The notes under the pieces: model-generated
What the model saw: only the letters and a program-made list of their open reading frames with translations
Database searches by the model: none
What the model was told of the DNA's origin: nothing
Shown here: positions 6,997-15,785 of the stretch, in pieces
Numbering within the stretch: position 1 is the first letter of the stretch
Layout: each line of letters starts with the position of its first letter
Program-made: the position numbers and the translations under genes
Assembly (NCBI RefSeq): GCF_000374185.1
Contig: NZ_KB910518.1
Coordinates: forward strand, 1,982,162 to 2,046,161
DNA length: 64,000 bases
Direction: 5' to 3'
DNA from: Paenibacillus sp. HW567
GTDB lineage: Bacteria > Bacillota > Bacilli > Paenibacillales > Paenibacillaceae

Positions 6997-7243
6997 CTGA
7001 ATCCCCGCCTTTCTCTACTATCTATTTATGATGAACCTACTGGATTGGTGCCTAGATGGTGAAATTCATATCCATGCAGCTAAAAGCTACAGCAGTTTGT
7101 CTGAAGTTTTGTTGTTCTTGGGTCAAAAATGTTCGCAAATTGTAAAAAATAGCAAAACCATCTTCTATTCCAAAAATTTCTATGTTATTCTATCCACAGC
7201 CATCCTTGGCTACAATCGAGTGAAGAGAATGGAGGAATGAAGA

Positions 7244-8809
7244 ATGTTTCAAAGCTTCCTGCGTCTGCGCAAAACATGGACAAGCCTGGCGATTGCCGCT
7301 ATGCTGGCATCGGCTGTAAGTATCGCGCCGGTCCGGGCCAATGCGGAAGGGGCATCCGATCCCGCGCCTAGTATTACCCCGGCTACGGCGAACGGCAAGA
7401 AGGTGCTGTTCGACAATACGCATGCCCAGACAGCCGGTGCGGCGGATTGGGTGATCGACGGCGGCTTCTCGGATTTCGCCAACGGGCTGGCAGCTCAAGG
7501 CTACTACGTTAAAGAGCTTCGCAAGAGCACGCCGATTACGTTATCCGATTTGTCCGGCTACGATGTGTTCGTCATTCCTGAAGCAAATATCCCGTACAAG
7601 ACTTCCGAGCAGAGCGCACTGCTTAGCTATGTGCAGGGCGGGGGCAGCCTTTTCTTCATCAGCGACCATTACAATGCGGACCGGAACAAAAACCGCTGGG
7701 ATGCCTCTGAGGTCTTCAACGGCTATCGCCGGGGAGCCTGGGCAAATCCCGCGCTTGGCATGACTACGGAGGAAGCGGCTTCGTCCGCGATGTCCGGGGT
7801 TGCCAGCTCGGACTGGCTCGCCTCCAATTTCGGTGTGAGATTCCGCTACAACGCGCTCGGAGATGTAACGGCAAGCAGCATTGTAGCGCCATCGCAAGCG
7901 TTCAATATTACAAGCGGGGTATCCAGCGTAGCGGTTCATGCCGGATCAACACTTGCCATCACCGACCCGACGAAGGCGAAGGGAATCGTCTATGTGCCGA
8001 CAACGTCTACCGCCTGGTCGAGTGCAGTGGATGCCGGAGTCTATAACGGCGGCGGAGTTGCGGAAGGACCATTTGTCGCTGTAGCCAAGGTCAGCGCAGG
8101 CAAAGCGGGCTTCATTGGAGATTCTTCCCCTATCGAGGACGCTTCCCCTAAGTACAAGCGAGAAGAGACAGGCGGATCGAAAACGACATACGACGGGTAT
8201 AAGGAGCAGGACGATGCCACTCTCTTGATCAACATGGTGAACTGGCTCGCGACACCGGAGAGCTATACTTCACTCTCCTCGGTACCCGGGCTAACGCTGG
8301 ATACAGCCACTTCGTTATACAATTGGGAAGCGCCTGCCAGTTCTACGGAACCGCAGCCGGAACCTTGGGCTGCGCCGGCTGCCGGTTACAAATGGTATGA
8401 TTCCTCCACCTTCAAGGCAGGCTCTTATGGCGCCGGTTCAACCTCCAACCCGGCGCCGGCGTACGCATTCGGCCATCAGGCGACGCTTCCGAATCAATAT
8501 GAGTTTCAGGTGGTAGTCACCCTTACGGGTCTTACAGCCGGATCGACAACCTCCGGTTATAGCCTGGGAGTGTACACCAGCTCCGGGACGCAAGTCGCGA
8601 AGGTTAAGAACAGCGATGGTTCGTGGCCGTCATCCTATGGCTATAGCTCAACATTTTCACTGACGGCCAATTCCAGCGGTGTTGCGACCAAGACCTTTAC
8701 TGTAACCATCAATCCGAACACCACCGGTGCGGCCAATATGCGGCTCCGATTGAACGGTACGGCAAAATACACCGAACCCGTGACGATAGCGAATGTTCCA
8801 GTTGAATAG
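7244..8809 (+). CDS. Secreted protein with DUF4350/GATase-like domain
   Basis: 521 residues. A signal peptide occupies residues 1-35 (RLRKTW, hydrophobic core, cleavage after ANA). Residues ~50-340 form one domain starting KKVLFDNTHAQTAGAADWVIDGGFSDFANGL, with SGYDVFVIPEA and GGSLFFISDHYN, i.e. the class I glutamine-amidotransferase-like fold seen in DUF4350/GldG-type proteins, without a catalytic Cys that I can place. A linker rich in P/E/S (~352-370) leads to a C-terminal beta domain of ~140 residues with many T/S/G/N residues (TLTGLTAGSTTSGYSLGVYTSSG). It is exported; ligand unknown. GGAGG precedes ATG 7244 and a strong terminator follows at 8834. Confidence 0.6.
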   Translation: MFQSFLRLRKTWTSLAIAAMLASAVSIAPVRANAEGASDPAPSITPATANGKKVLFDNTHAQTAGAADWVIDGGFSDFANGLAAQGYYVKELRKSTPITLSDLSGYDVFVIPEANIPYKTSEQSALLSYVQGGGSLFFISDHYNADRNKNRWDASEVFNGYRRGAWANPALGMTTEEAASSAMSGVASSDWLASNFGVRFRYNALGDVTASSIVAPSQAFNITSGVSSVAVHAGSTLAITDPTKAKGIVYVPTTSTAWSSAVDAGVYNGGGVAEGPFVAVAKVSAGKAGFIGDSSPIEDASPKYKREETGGSKTTYDGYKEQDDATLLINMVNWLATPESYTSLSSVPGLTLDTATSLYNWEAPASSTEPQPEPWAAPAAGYKWYDSSTFKAGSYGAGSTSNPAPAYAFGHQATLPNQYEFQVVVTLTGLTAGSTTSGYSLGVYTSSGTQVAKVKNSDGSWPSSYGYSSTFSLTANSSGVATKTFTVTINPNTTGAANMRLRLNGTAKYTEPVTIANVPVE

Positions 8810-8833
8810 TTACAGAGCGCAACCATAATATCC

Positions 8834-8877
8834 AAGGCTTGAGAGAATGGCTAAATGCCGTATCTCAAGCCTTTTTT
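8834..8877 (+). terminator. Rho-independent terminator
   Basis: AAGGCTTGAGA pairs with TCTCAAGCCTT across a 20-base loop and is followed by TTTT. It ends transcription of the secreted protein gene. Confidence 0.85.
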
Positions 8878-9059
8878 GTGTGATCGTAGGCCCGCTTCTA
8901 CGTCCGGGGACCGAGACATAAATGCGCTTGGAGACCGTTAAGCTGCTCAATCCTTGGCGTTATAATGAAGCAGCACTAAGGAATCAATGGCAAGTTTATA
9001 TTCAGTTTAAATTAGCCATTTATGATCCTTGCATAACGAACGTTTAGGAGGAGTAACAA

Positions 9060-10085
9060 ATGAGTCAACACTCACAAGCTGGTTCACAATCAAGAGACTG
9101 GGCCATCGAAGCCCGGGGGCTTGTCAAGGATTTCGGGGACAACCGGGCGGTGGATGGGGTGGACCTGCAGGTAGCTACGGGTTCGATTTACGGTGTGCTG
9201 GGTCCCAACGGAGCCGGGAAAACTACAGCGGTCAGAATGCTGGCAACGCTGCTGAAACCGGATGCCGGTTACGCGCGGATATTCGGGCATGATGTAGTAA
9301 AGGAGCCGCAGATCGTGCGTCAATTGATTGGTGTGACCGGCCAATACGCATCAGTGGATGAGTCGCTTAGTGCAACTGAGAATCTGGTGATCTTCTCCCG
9401 GCTGCTCGGGCTGGGACGAGCCGAAGCGTACCGCAAGGCAGCGGATTTGCTGGAGGAATTCGGTCTCAGTGAAGCGGCTAAGCGCCCGCTCAAAAAATTC
9501 TCCGGCGGGATGCGCCGGCGGCTCGATTTGGCTGCAAGCCTGATCGCGCAGCCGCCGCTTATTTTCCTAGATGAACCGACGACGGGCCTCGATCCGCGCA
9601 CACGCAATCAGATGTGGGATACGATCCGGCGTTTGATTAAAGCCGGTTCAACCGTTTTGCTAACCACACAATATCTTGAAGAGGCAGATCAGCTCGCGGA
9701 CCGCATTGCTGTAATTGATCATGGCCGGGTGGTCGCTGAGGGAACGGTAGATGAGCTGAAATCATCAGTCGGTACCTCATCCTTACAATTACGAGTTCAG
9801 AATCCGCTGCAAATGGAACTAGCAAGACAGACCGTTGAACAGGTGCTGGGAGTAAAGAGCAGTATCTCTGCGGAAGCCGCAAAGATTACTGCGCCTATGG
9901 GGAACGCCGATCGGGTCACCGACTTGTTGATTGCTCTCCGTGAGGTGGGGGTTTCTTTGGCGGAGCTGAGTGTGCAGAAGCCGACGCTCGATGAGGTGTT
10001 TCTGAGCATTACAGGCCACGGGGCAACAGAACAATCAGCTTCTTCGTCTGCCCAATCAATTCAAATGGAGGGACAAACCATATGA
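9060..10085 (+). CDS. ABC transporter ATP-binding protein, DrrA type
   Basis: 341 residues. Walker A GPNGAGKTT (48-56), Q-loop VTGQYASVDE, signature FSGGMRRR, Walker B LIFLDEPTTGLD and H-loop region LLTTQYLEEAD are all intact. The C-terminal ~90 residues after the ATPase core (ELKSSVGTSSLQLRV...TLDEVFLSITG) match the daunorubicin-resistance DrrA subfamily, which exports drugs or lipids. ATG 9060 has GGAGGAG nine bases upstream. The stop overlaps the ATG of the permease gene by 4 bp, so the two are translationally coupled and form one exporter. Substrate unknown. Confidence 0.92.
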   Translation: MSQHSQAGSQSRDWAIEARGLVKDFGDNRAVDGVDLQVATGSIYGVLGPNGAGKTTAVRMLATLLKPDAGYARIFGHDVVKEPQIVRQLIGVTGQYASVDESLSATENLVIFSRLLGLGRAEAYRKAADLLEEFGLSEAAKRPLKKFSGGMRRRLDLAASLIAQPPLIFLDEPTTGLDPRTRNQMWDTIRRLIKAGSTVLLTTQYLEEADQLADRIAVIDHGRVVAEGTVDELKSSVGTSSLQLRVQNPLQMELARQTVEQVLGVKSSISAEAAKITAPMGNADRVTDLLIALREVGVSLAELSVQKPTLDEVFLSITGHGATEQSASSSAQSIQMEGQTI

Positions 10086-10894
10086 ATACATTAATTAAGC
10101 CAGGCGCCACGCGCCAATTGAAAAACCGCACAAGCTTCAGACAGTCAGTACGCAATTCACTTACAATGGCTTACCGGGGCTTGCTGAAAATCAAACGCAC
10201 TCCAGAGCAGTTGTTTGACGTCACACTTCAGCCGATTATTTTCACCCTGATGTTTACTTATATCTTTGGCGGGGCAATCTCTGGCGATGTCCAGAATTAT
10301 TTGCCGGTGATCATCCCGGGGATTCTAGTCCAGACCGTAATCGGCACTTCGATTGTTACAGGTGTCCAACTGCGTGAGGATATGGAGAAGGGCGTATTTG
10401 ACCGGTTCAAGTCCCTGCCGATCTCACGGATTGCTCCACTTGCGGGAGCGCTGCTGGCGGATACGGTGCGGTATACCATTGCGACTGTGCTCACTTTCGT
10501 AATGGGGTATATCATGGGCTTTCGTCCTGAAGGCGGACTCGGATATGTTGCGCTCGCGGCTCTGCTTGTAATCGGCTGCTCATGGGCGGTTAGCTGGATC
10601 TTTGCCTTCTTCGGTGTAATCGCGCGTACGGCTTCCAGTGTACAGGGAATATCCATGCTCGTGCTGTTCCCGTTGACCTTCCTCTCCAATGCCTTTGTGC
10701 CGGTCAATACGATGCCGGACTGGCTGCAGTGGTTCGTCAACGTGAACCCGATTTCGCATCTGGTGTCGGCTGTCCGGAATCTTGTTAACGCAGGAACGAT
10801 GGGCTCAGATATTGTCTACTCCCTTGTAGGTGCCGCAGCTATCGTAGCGATCTTTGCACCGATCACCGTGCGCGCATACATGCGCCGTACGTAA
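10082..10894 (+). CDS. ABC-2 type permease, DrrB type
   Basis: 270 residues with six predicted membrane helices: first after RTPEQLFDVTLQPIIFTLMFTYIFGG, then NYLPVIIPGILVQTVIGTS, and the typical ABC-2 stretch EDMEKGVFDRFKSLPISRIAPLAGALLADTVRY. The later segment VQGISMLVLFPLTFLSNAFVPVNTMPDWLQWFVNVNPISHLVSAVRNL is the family hallmark. It pairs with the overlapping ATPase gene to form a drug- or lipid-exporting complex in the cytoplasmic membrane. A terminator follows at 10911. Confidence 0.92.
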   Translation: MNTLIKPGATRQLKNRTSFRQSVRNSLTMAYRGLLKIKRTPEQLFDVTLQPIIFTLMFTYIFGGAISGDVQNYLPVIIPGILVQTVIGTSIVTGVQLREDMEKGVFDRFKSLPISRIAPLAGALLADTVRYTIATVLTFVMGYIMGFRPEGGLGYVALAALLVIGCSWAVSWIFAFFGVIARTASSVQGISMLVLFPLTFLSNAFVPVNTMPDWLQWFVNVNPISHLVSAVRNLVNAGTMGSDIVYSLVGAAAIVAIFAPITVRAYMRRT

Positions 10895-10910
10895 TAGCAA
10901 GTGATCATCA

Positions 10911-10944
10911 GGTAACCCTTATTGATGGGGGTTGCCTTTTTTTT
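10911..10944 (+). terminator. Terminator of the ABC exporter operon
   Basis: GGTAACCC and GGGTTGCC form a stem with a short loop and are followed by eight T residues. Confidence 0.85.
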
Positions 10945-11006
10945 GGCTGCTTAAGCTATTCCAACAGGTAAACGATGTGAAATCTCATTGAATGATTGAG
11001 AAAATT

Positions 11007-11418
11007 ATGGAGCTTGACCATATTGGAATCAATGTACGGTATGCACTAAACCATAAACCGGGTGTATTGTTTCTGCATTTTAGCGGCGGGAATTTGCATA
11101 TGTGGGACGGGGTGGGTTATGGAATGATAACTTCTTAGCCTTCTTTGAAAATAGTCTGCAACAGTTGCCAAACGGTGAGTATATGTATTGCTACCTAAAC
11201 CGCGTTAGACAGAGTATGTTCAAAAATACTGGGATCTAAAGTTCGAACAATACTACACAAAGGTACAATGCCCTGTGTTATTTCTTCCCAGTACTGAAGA
11301 GTGGGCGGACGAGAAAATCAGAAGCAGTATACATGCATTCGCTGGTCTGGTAGAGGAACACGAAATTGAGCATATAGATAATTCTAACCATGCCTATGTC
11401 TGGCTGCTGCTTCATTAG
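11007..11418 (+). pseudogene. Alpha/beta-hydrolase remnant
   Basis: ATG 11007 opens MELDHIGINVRYALNHKPGVLFLHFSGGNLHMWDG, a recognisable hydrolase N-terminus (strand plus H-F-S-G-G-N oxyanion region). The frame is soon lost. The hydrolase C-terminus reappears in another frame from about 11227 as FEQYYTKVQCPVLFLPSTEEWADEKIR and ends EHIDNSNHAYVWLLLH at 11418. The middle, including the nucleophile elbow, is missing. So it is a deleted and frameshifted gene. Confidence 0.6.
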
Positions 11419-11722
11419 CCCCTGATTGTATTTGTCTATGTGTAATGTTAATCTAAACAATAGAGATGCAAATAAAGGAGCTTAAACCTTATCATGTGGA
11501 TTACTCTGTAAAGATTAACAGTTCGAAAAGATGCCTTTAATAGTGGCTACACTATTTTATTAGGCATGCTTTTCTTTAATCTTACAGGGTATGCAGGGAA
11601 AGGTGTCTCATCAACCCATTCTGCGGATACCTAATGGTATCCGCTTTTAATTTCATGGGAAACCGCATCTCTATTGATTCTTACCTGCGTATCCTCCTAA
11701 TAATGAATGGAGGAACTTTATT
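11419..11722. other. Intergenic stretch with two hairpins
   Basis: It holds a weak hairpin around 11538-11575 (ATGCCT ... AGGCAT, then CTTTTCTTT) and a strong terminator at 11623-11650. A short frame at ~11465 (QIKELKPYHVDYSV) resembles the first residues of a GNAT protein but stops at once. No intact gene. Confidence 0.5.
11623..11650 (+). terminator. Rho-independent terminator
   Basis: GCGGATACC, loop TAAT, GGTATCCGC, then TTTTAATTT: a perfect 9-bp stem. It may belong to a lost gene of the decayed region upstream. Confidence 0.75.
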
Positions 11723-12577
11723 ATGAGACCTAAGTTAGTCTTGATTGAGGGATTACCAGGATTCGGGAAAACAACAACGGCTCAACTAGTTCATGAAATT
11801 CTTACGGAAATGAACATTAAATCTCAACTGTTTTTAGAAGGAAATCTAGAACATCCTGCTGATTATGATGGTGTCGCCTATTTTCAGAAAAATGAATTTG
11901 ATAAATTATTGAATACCCATGAAACGTTCAAAGATTTGTTGAGTAATCTTGTAATTAAACATGGCGACAATTACTTCTTAGAATATCGGAAAATAAAAAA
12001 TGAATACGAGTCAAGTTTTCCAGATGAATTGCTACATGCAGTTGTCAAAAATGATGTTTATGAACTGTCGCTAGACCGAAACAGGAAACTGATAACAGAG
12101 AAATGGAAGAAGTTTGCGGAGAGTGTTTTGAAAGGTACAGACACCTTTGTTTTTGATTGTTGTTTTTTACAAAACCCTGTAACCCTGGGGATGATTAAAA
12201 ATGCAGCAAAGAAGGAAGACGTTATAAGTTATGTTTTAGAACTGGCAACAATTGTGGAGCCGCTGAATCCATTGTTGATTTACGTCGAACAGGACGATCT
12301 TGAACATTCATTCAGAAAGGCTGTAATGGATAGACCCCAAGAATGGTCAGAGGGATTCATTGAATATTATACAAGCCAAGGATATGGAAAAAAACATAGT
12401 TACAAAGGTTTAGAGGGAACTCTGCAAATTCTTAAGGCAAGAAGGGATTTGGAAGAAGAAATATTTAATGGAATAAATATAGCCAAGAAAAAAGTGGACA
12501 ACTCTTCGTATGATAAAAGCAAATATAAGCAAGTTATAGTGGAGGTTTTATCAGAATATTTTGGCGCAACAAACTAA
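11723..12577 (+). CDS. P-loop NTPase / kinase-like protein
   Basis: 284 residues. The N-terminus LVLIEGLPGFGKTT carries a Walker A motif (10-18) directly after a hydrophobic strand, as in small-molecule and nucleotide kinases. TFVFDCCFLQNP (~residues 142-153) is a plausible Walker B-like strand. The last ~60 residues are charged and helical. No recognised specific family. GGAGG stands 9 bases before ATG 11723. The gene is AT-rich and is followed by a second P-loop protein, so the two probably form an operon. A nucleotide- or antibiotic-modifying role is an inference from the neighbour. Confidence 0.6.
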   Translation: MRPKLVLIEGLPGFGKTTTAQLVHEILTEMNIKSQLFLEGNLEHPADYDGVAYFQKNEFDKLLNTHETFKDLLSNLVIKHGDNYFLEYRKIKNEYESSFPDELLHAVVKNDVYELSLDRNRKLITEKWKKFAESVLKGTDTFVFDCCFLQNPVTLGMIKNAAKKEDVISYVLELATIVEPLNPLLIYVEQDDLEHSFRKAVMDRPQEWSEGFIEYYTSQGYGKKHSYKGLEGTLQILKARRDLEEEIFNGINIAKKKVDNSSYDKSKYKQVIVEVLSEYFGATN

Positions 12578-12632
12578 CGAGAGTCTAGGTTATGTGAAAA
12601 ATACGCAAATCTTATATGTGAGGGTGATTCGT

Positions 12633-13223
12633 TTGCAGCAAGGAATCATTGTGTTGATGAACGGAACTTCAAGTTCAGGGAAGACTAGTATTTCTATGGA
12701 ACTGATGAATCAGAAAGAGATTCCTTTTCATCATTTATCCATAGATGCTTTTTTTGGTAATTACAATGATTTTATTGATAATAATTTTCCGGATATTGAA
12801 CCTACAAGAGAAGTAGACGATGTCGGTAAAATACTTTTTGATCCCATAAACTCAGTTTATTATGCAACAATTAAGTTGTTTTCAGAAATGGGTTTAAATG
12901 TAATCGTCGATACCGTAATCGACAATGACAAGAGGTTTAATGATTGCCTTGATGTATTGTTTGGTCATCCAACATTGTTTGTAGGCGTATTATGCTCGAA
13001 AGAAGAACTCACAAGAAGAGAGCAAATCAGAGGAGATCGACAAATTGGACTAGCGAATTCCCAATACGACCAAATCTATTCCTTTAATGAATATGACCTT
13101 ACAGTAAATACTGAAGCATTGAGTCCCACAGAAAGTGCCGAAAAAATACTAGGCTTTATTAAATCCGGTCAGGAATACTCAGTATTTAAGAAATTAAGTA
13201 AACGAAATATTAGTGTTTCCTAG
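12633..13223 (+). CDS. Chloramphenicol phosphotransferase (CPT)-like protein
   Basis: 196 residues from TTG 12633, chosen because AGGGTGA precedes it by 5 bases; longer frames start inside the upstream gene. Walker A is GTSSSGKTS (11-19) after the strand GIIVLMN. Later motifs agree with the Streptomyces CPT family: VIVDTVID..., TLFVGVLCSKEELTRREQIRGDRQIGLA (the V-G-V-x-C ... R-G-D-R lid) and YDLTVNTE. Known CPT phosphorylates chloramphenicol, but many homologues have unknown substrates. It follows the other P-loop gene by about 55 bp. Confidence 0.75.
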   Translation: MQQGIIVLMNGTSSSGKTSISMELMNQKEIPFHHLSIDAFFGNYNDFIDNNFPDIEPTREVDDVGKILFDPINSVYYATIKLFSEMGLNVIVDTVIDNDKRFNDCLDVLFGHPTLFVGVLCSKEELTRREQIRGDRQIGLANSQYDQIYSFNEYDLTVNTEALSPTESAEKILGFIKSGQEYSVFKKLSKRNISVS

Positions 13224-13285
13224 ATAGCAATTCATCAGATACAGAGGGCAGATTCGAATCCTCCCAAAAAAATGTGATCATGTAT

Positions 13286-13307
13286 AGCAGCCGATGGGCT
13301 GCTTTTT
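13286..13307 (+). terminator. Rho-independent terminator
   Basis: AGCAGCC, loop GAT, GGGCTGCT, then TTTT. It ends the P-loop operon. Confidence 0.85.
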
Positions 13308-13390
13308 AAATGGGAAAAACAAGAAACCTATCAGAGGAATTTGCGTCTATACATCACAGGAGTATTTACAACCGGAAAGGACGGAGGATT

Positions 13391-14503
13391 ATGGTTAAAA
13401 AATGGCTGATCGCCCCAATACTTGCCGCCTCATTACTTATAGCCCCAATTACAGATGCTGCTTCAACTGCTTATTTCAAGTATACCTTGGAGGGTGGGGG
13501 AGCAAGTACCAGTTCGGCGCTGCTTAAGAATGGAATTACCTATGTACCAACCAGTCACTATGAGTCGCTAGGGCTTCGGGTCACATGGGATAAGTCCCAT
13601 CAAAAGGCGCAGTTTATAGGCTGGAACAAAAAGATTGGTGTTCGTCTTGGGAGTACCAAAGGCGTTCTTGACGGTGCAATCGTTGATCTTGGAGGTATTC
13701 CTTTTGTATATGGTGAACAATTGTATGTACCCGCCCGTTTCCTGGTCCGTTCCCTGGGCGGTACTACGGTGAGCTGGGATTCAGCGCAGGGCGTCTATAC
13801 TGCACAAGGGCTGAAGACTTTTGACAGCGTAAGCGCAACCTATGCCGGAAAACAATATACCGTGGATAAACAAACCGGGAACCTTTATGTCAACGGCCCA
13901 TCGGGCGAACCCAAATTGCTCGCGAAGCTCGGGCCTAAGCTTTACGATATGGTTCAGTTTGATTTCCAAAAGACCCCAAAGGGCCTGATTTACCTGACAA
14001 TTACGGATGTTTACGGAGAGCCGCATATCAACAATGCATGGTATACGCTGATTCTCAAGGATGGAGTAGTTATCCGACAGGATAACGTAAAATACTGGAA
14101 GAGATATGGAGATAACGTGAAAATGTATGGCAATACCCTGGTGCTTACAGATGGCCAAAAACTCCGGCTGATTGAAGACGGAACGGGGAAAGTAACGGAG
14201 ACGCTTGACTTAGTCAAGCTTGGCGGCGAAGCCGATACGTATTTGGTTGAAGGAATGGATGATGATTTTCTGCTGATTCGTCCGAATCAGAAGGGTATCC
14301 TCAAGCTGATCGAACGCAAGACAGGAAAACAGACGTTATTATACCAAAAGCTCCTCGACGCCGAGCAGCAAGAGTATGCAGAAACGAATGATCTTCCGTT
14401 CTTTGGGGACAATCTGAAATTCGTGAAGCGTGAGGGGGATACGCTGCTGTTTACGAACGAGTACGTGCGGGATGGTAAGGTTTATAAATATATTTTGAAG
14501 TAG
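13391..14503 (+). CDS. Secreted stalk-domain (copper amine oxidase N-domain) protein
   Basis: 370 residues from ATG 13391 (ribosome site GGAGG eight bases before; an upstream in-frame ATG lacks one). Residues 1-25 are a signal peptide (KKWLIAPILAASLLIAPITDAAS). Residues ~30-140 contain the Cu_amine_oxidN1 pattern: LLKNGITYVPTSHYESLGLRVTWD, then GGIPFVYGEQLYVPARFLVRSLGGTTVSWD. These stalk domains are frequent in exported Paenibacillus proteins. The C-terminal half (~150-370) is beta-rich with repeating LKDGVVIRQDN/TLVLTDGQKLRLIEDGTGKV units like a propeller. Probably a cell-surface or secreted protein; ligand unknown. Confidence 0.8.
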   Translation: MVKKWLIAPILAASLLIAPITDAASTAYFKYTLEGGGASTSSALLKNGITYVPTSHYESLGLRVTWDKSHQKAQFIGWNKKIGVRLGSTKGVLDGAIVDLGGIPFVYGEQLYVPARFLVRSLGGTTVSWDSAQGVYTAQGLKTFDSVSATYAGKQYTVDKQTGNLYVNGPSGEPKLLAKLGPKLYDMVQFDFQKTPKGLIYLTITDVYGEPHINNAWYTLILKDGVVIRQDNVKYWKRYGDNVKMYGNTLVLTDGQKLRLIEDGTGKVTETLDLVKLGGEADTYLVEGMDDDFLLIRPNQKGILKLIERKTGKQTLLYQKLLDAEQQEYAETNDLPFFGDNLKFVKREGDTLLFTNEYVRDGKVYKYILK

Positions 14504-14522
14504 AAGGAAAGGGGAAACCCAT

Positions 14523-14624
14523 TTGAAACAAGCGTTAATTATTATTGATGCGCAGCAAGAATTGATAGATGGGAACCAGGAGGAAAGTGCTGTATTTAAC
14601 AAGGAGCACGCAGCAAAAAGGTGA
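14523..14624 (+). pseudogene. Isochorismatase-family remnant
   Basis: TTG 14523, with GGAAAGGGG upstream, opens KQALIIIDAQQELIDGNQEES, the N-terminus of cysteine hydrolases of the isochorismatase type (strand followed by the catalytic D-x-Q). The frame ends at TGA 14622-14624 after 33 codons, and the catalytic Lys and Cys parts are gone. The following 95 bp hold no continuation that I can align. Confidence 0.55.
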
Positions 14625-14719
14625 AACTGCTGGCCCAGTTTAAAGATCAGGCGGCAGGCGCCTATTACAAAGGAATGCTCACCCTGGGCTGAACGGATGG
14701 GAATTCCTTTGTACCAATT

Positions 14720-15667
14720 TCATGAAGAGATAGTTGAGTTGAAAAAACAAAGTAGTTTCGATTGAAAACTTTTTGCAGTAAAACTAAGTTCACGATTTTT
14801 ATGAATAATAAGGCCATGCGAAAAGCTCATTTCGGAATGAAAAGGAAGGAGCTTTAGTGTGCCAGTCTTTAGTTCGTTGCTGATAGCTATTTTAGGGACT
14901 AAGGCAAAGCCTTTTCCACAGCTTACATATTGCTTTAACATCTCAAGACTGGATAGCTCTAACGCATCTTTCACCATAATCCCGGCATTTTTTAAAACAT
15001 CTACAGCAGTCGTATGATACAAACAAGATGTACCGCTACTTATAAAAACCTCGTCATTTAGAATCTGCACTCCCGCATTTTCCACTTTCCGAGCGACATC
15101 CTCAGATGCAGCAAAAACGATCGTCTCATCAATAATTGGGTAAAAAAGAATTTCATGGCGATTTGGATTTTGAGGGACAATTCCAAAATCCAGCTCATAA
15201 TCCAGTACTCCTTTTAGGATGTCTTGATGCGCTCCTTGTTCAATACGCAAATTTACGTTTGGAAAGTTTCTGGCGTATTCCTGAACAAAGGGAAGCATAC
15301 GTGTAAGAAAAAAAGATTCCTGTGTTCTAATGCGTATTGTTCCGCAGGGCTGATCCAGTTCTTTCATACTTTCTTTAAGGGATTGGCTTAAATGAACATA
15401 CTGATAAGCATATTTGGAAAATACCTTTCCCGCTTCCGTAAGTTCTATCCCTCGTGGATACCGGTGAAACAATTTTTGTTCGCTGATTTTTTCTAATTGT
15501 TGGATATGCGTGGTTACTGTGGACTGAACATAACCTAAGCGATCCGCAGCACGGCTGAAGCTTTTTTCTTCAAGTAAAGCAATAAAGGCCAGAAAAAAAC
15601 GACCTTCTAATAAATCTATCACATCTATCACCTTTCTGTATTTCGATTTGAAATAGTAGGCATTCAA
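14720..15667 (-). CDS. LysR family transcriptional regulator
   Basis: Up to 315 residues. The LysR helix-turn-helix is clear: FFLAFIALLEEKSFSRAADRLGYVQSTVTTHIQQLE, then LFHRYPRGIELTEAGKVF. The rest is the substrate-binding domain (GTIRIRTQESFFLTRMLP, QDILKGVLDYELDFGIVP). Most LysR proteins start 6-8 residues before the first helix, so a GTG near 15622-15631 (VIDVIDLLEGRFF) is a likelier start than the ATG at 15667. It diverges from the alpha/beta-hydrolase gene across 118 bp, the classical LysR arrangement, and probably controls that gene. Confidence 0.88.
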   Translation of the reverse strand: MNAYYFKSKYRKVIDVIDLLEGRFFLAFIALLEEKSFSRAADRLGYVQSTVTTHIQQLEKISEQKLFHRYPRGIELTEAGKVFSKYAYQYVHLSQSLKESMKELDQPCGTIRIRTQESFFLTRMLPFVQEYARNFPNVNLRIEQGAHQDILKGVLDYELDFGIVPQNPNRHEILFYPIIDETIVFAASEDVARKVENAGVQILNDEVFISSGTSCLYHTTAVDVLKNAGIMVKDALELSSLEMLKQYVSCGKGFALVPKIAISNELKTGTLKLLPFHSEMSFSHGLIIHKNRELSFTAKSFQSKLLCFFNSTISS

Positions 15668-15785
15668 TTTATTCGTTAGTCAAATACATGCTTTTATTAT
15701 ACGATAACCTTAGTTCAAAGCCAATTACCGTAACACCATCAAATCACGGAACCATAATACTGTTGATTTAGAAGGAGATGTAAAA

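Noticed and set aside
7028..7240. 70-codon frame upstream of the secreted protein gene
   Set aside because: No ribosome site, crosses promoter-like AT sequence and ends at the ribosome site of the real gene.
8886..8950. Possible third copy of the 185-bp repeat
   Set aside because: Only a short similarity (GGACC...ATAAATGCGCTT...CCGTTAAG) with no extended alignment.
13235..13270. TTCGAAT motif resembling a tRNA T-loop
   Set aside because: The flanking five bases do not pair as a T-stem and no acceptor, D or anticodon arms are present upstream.
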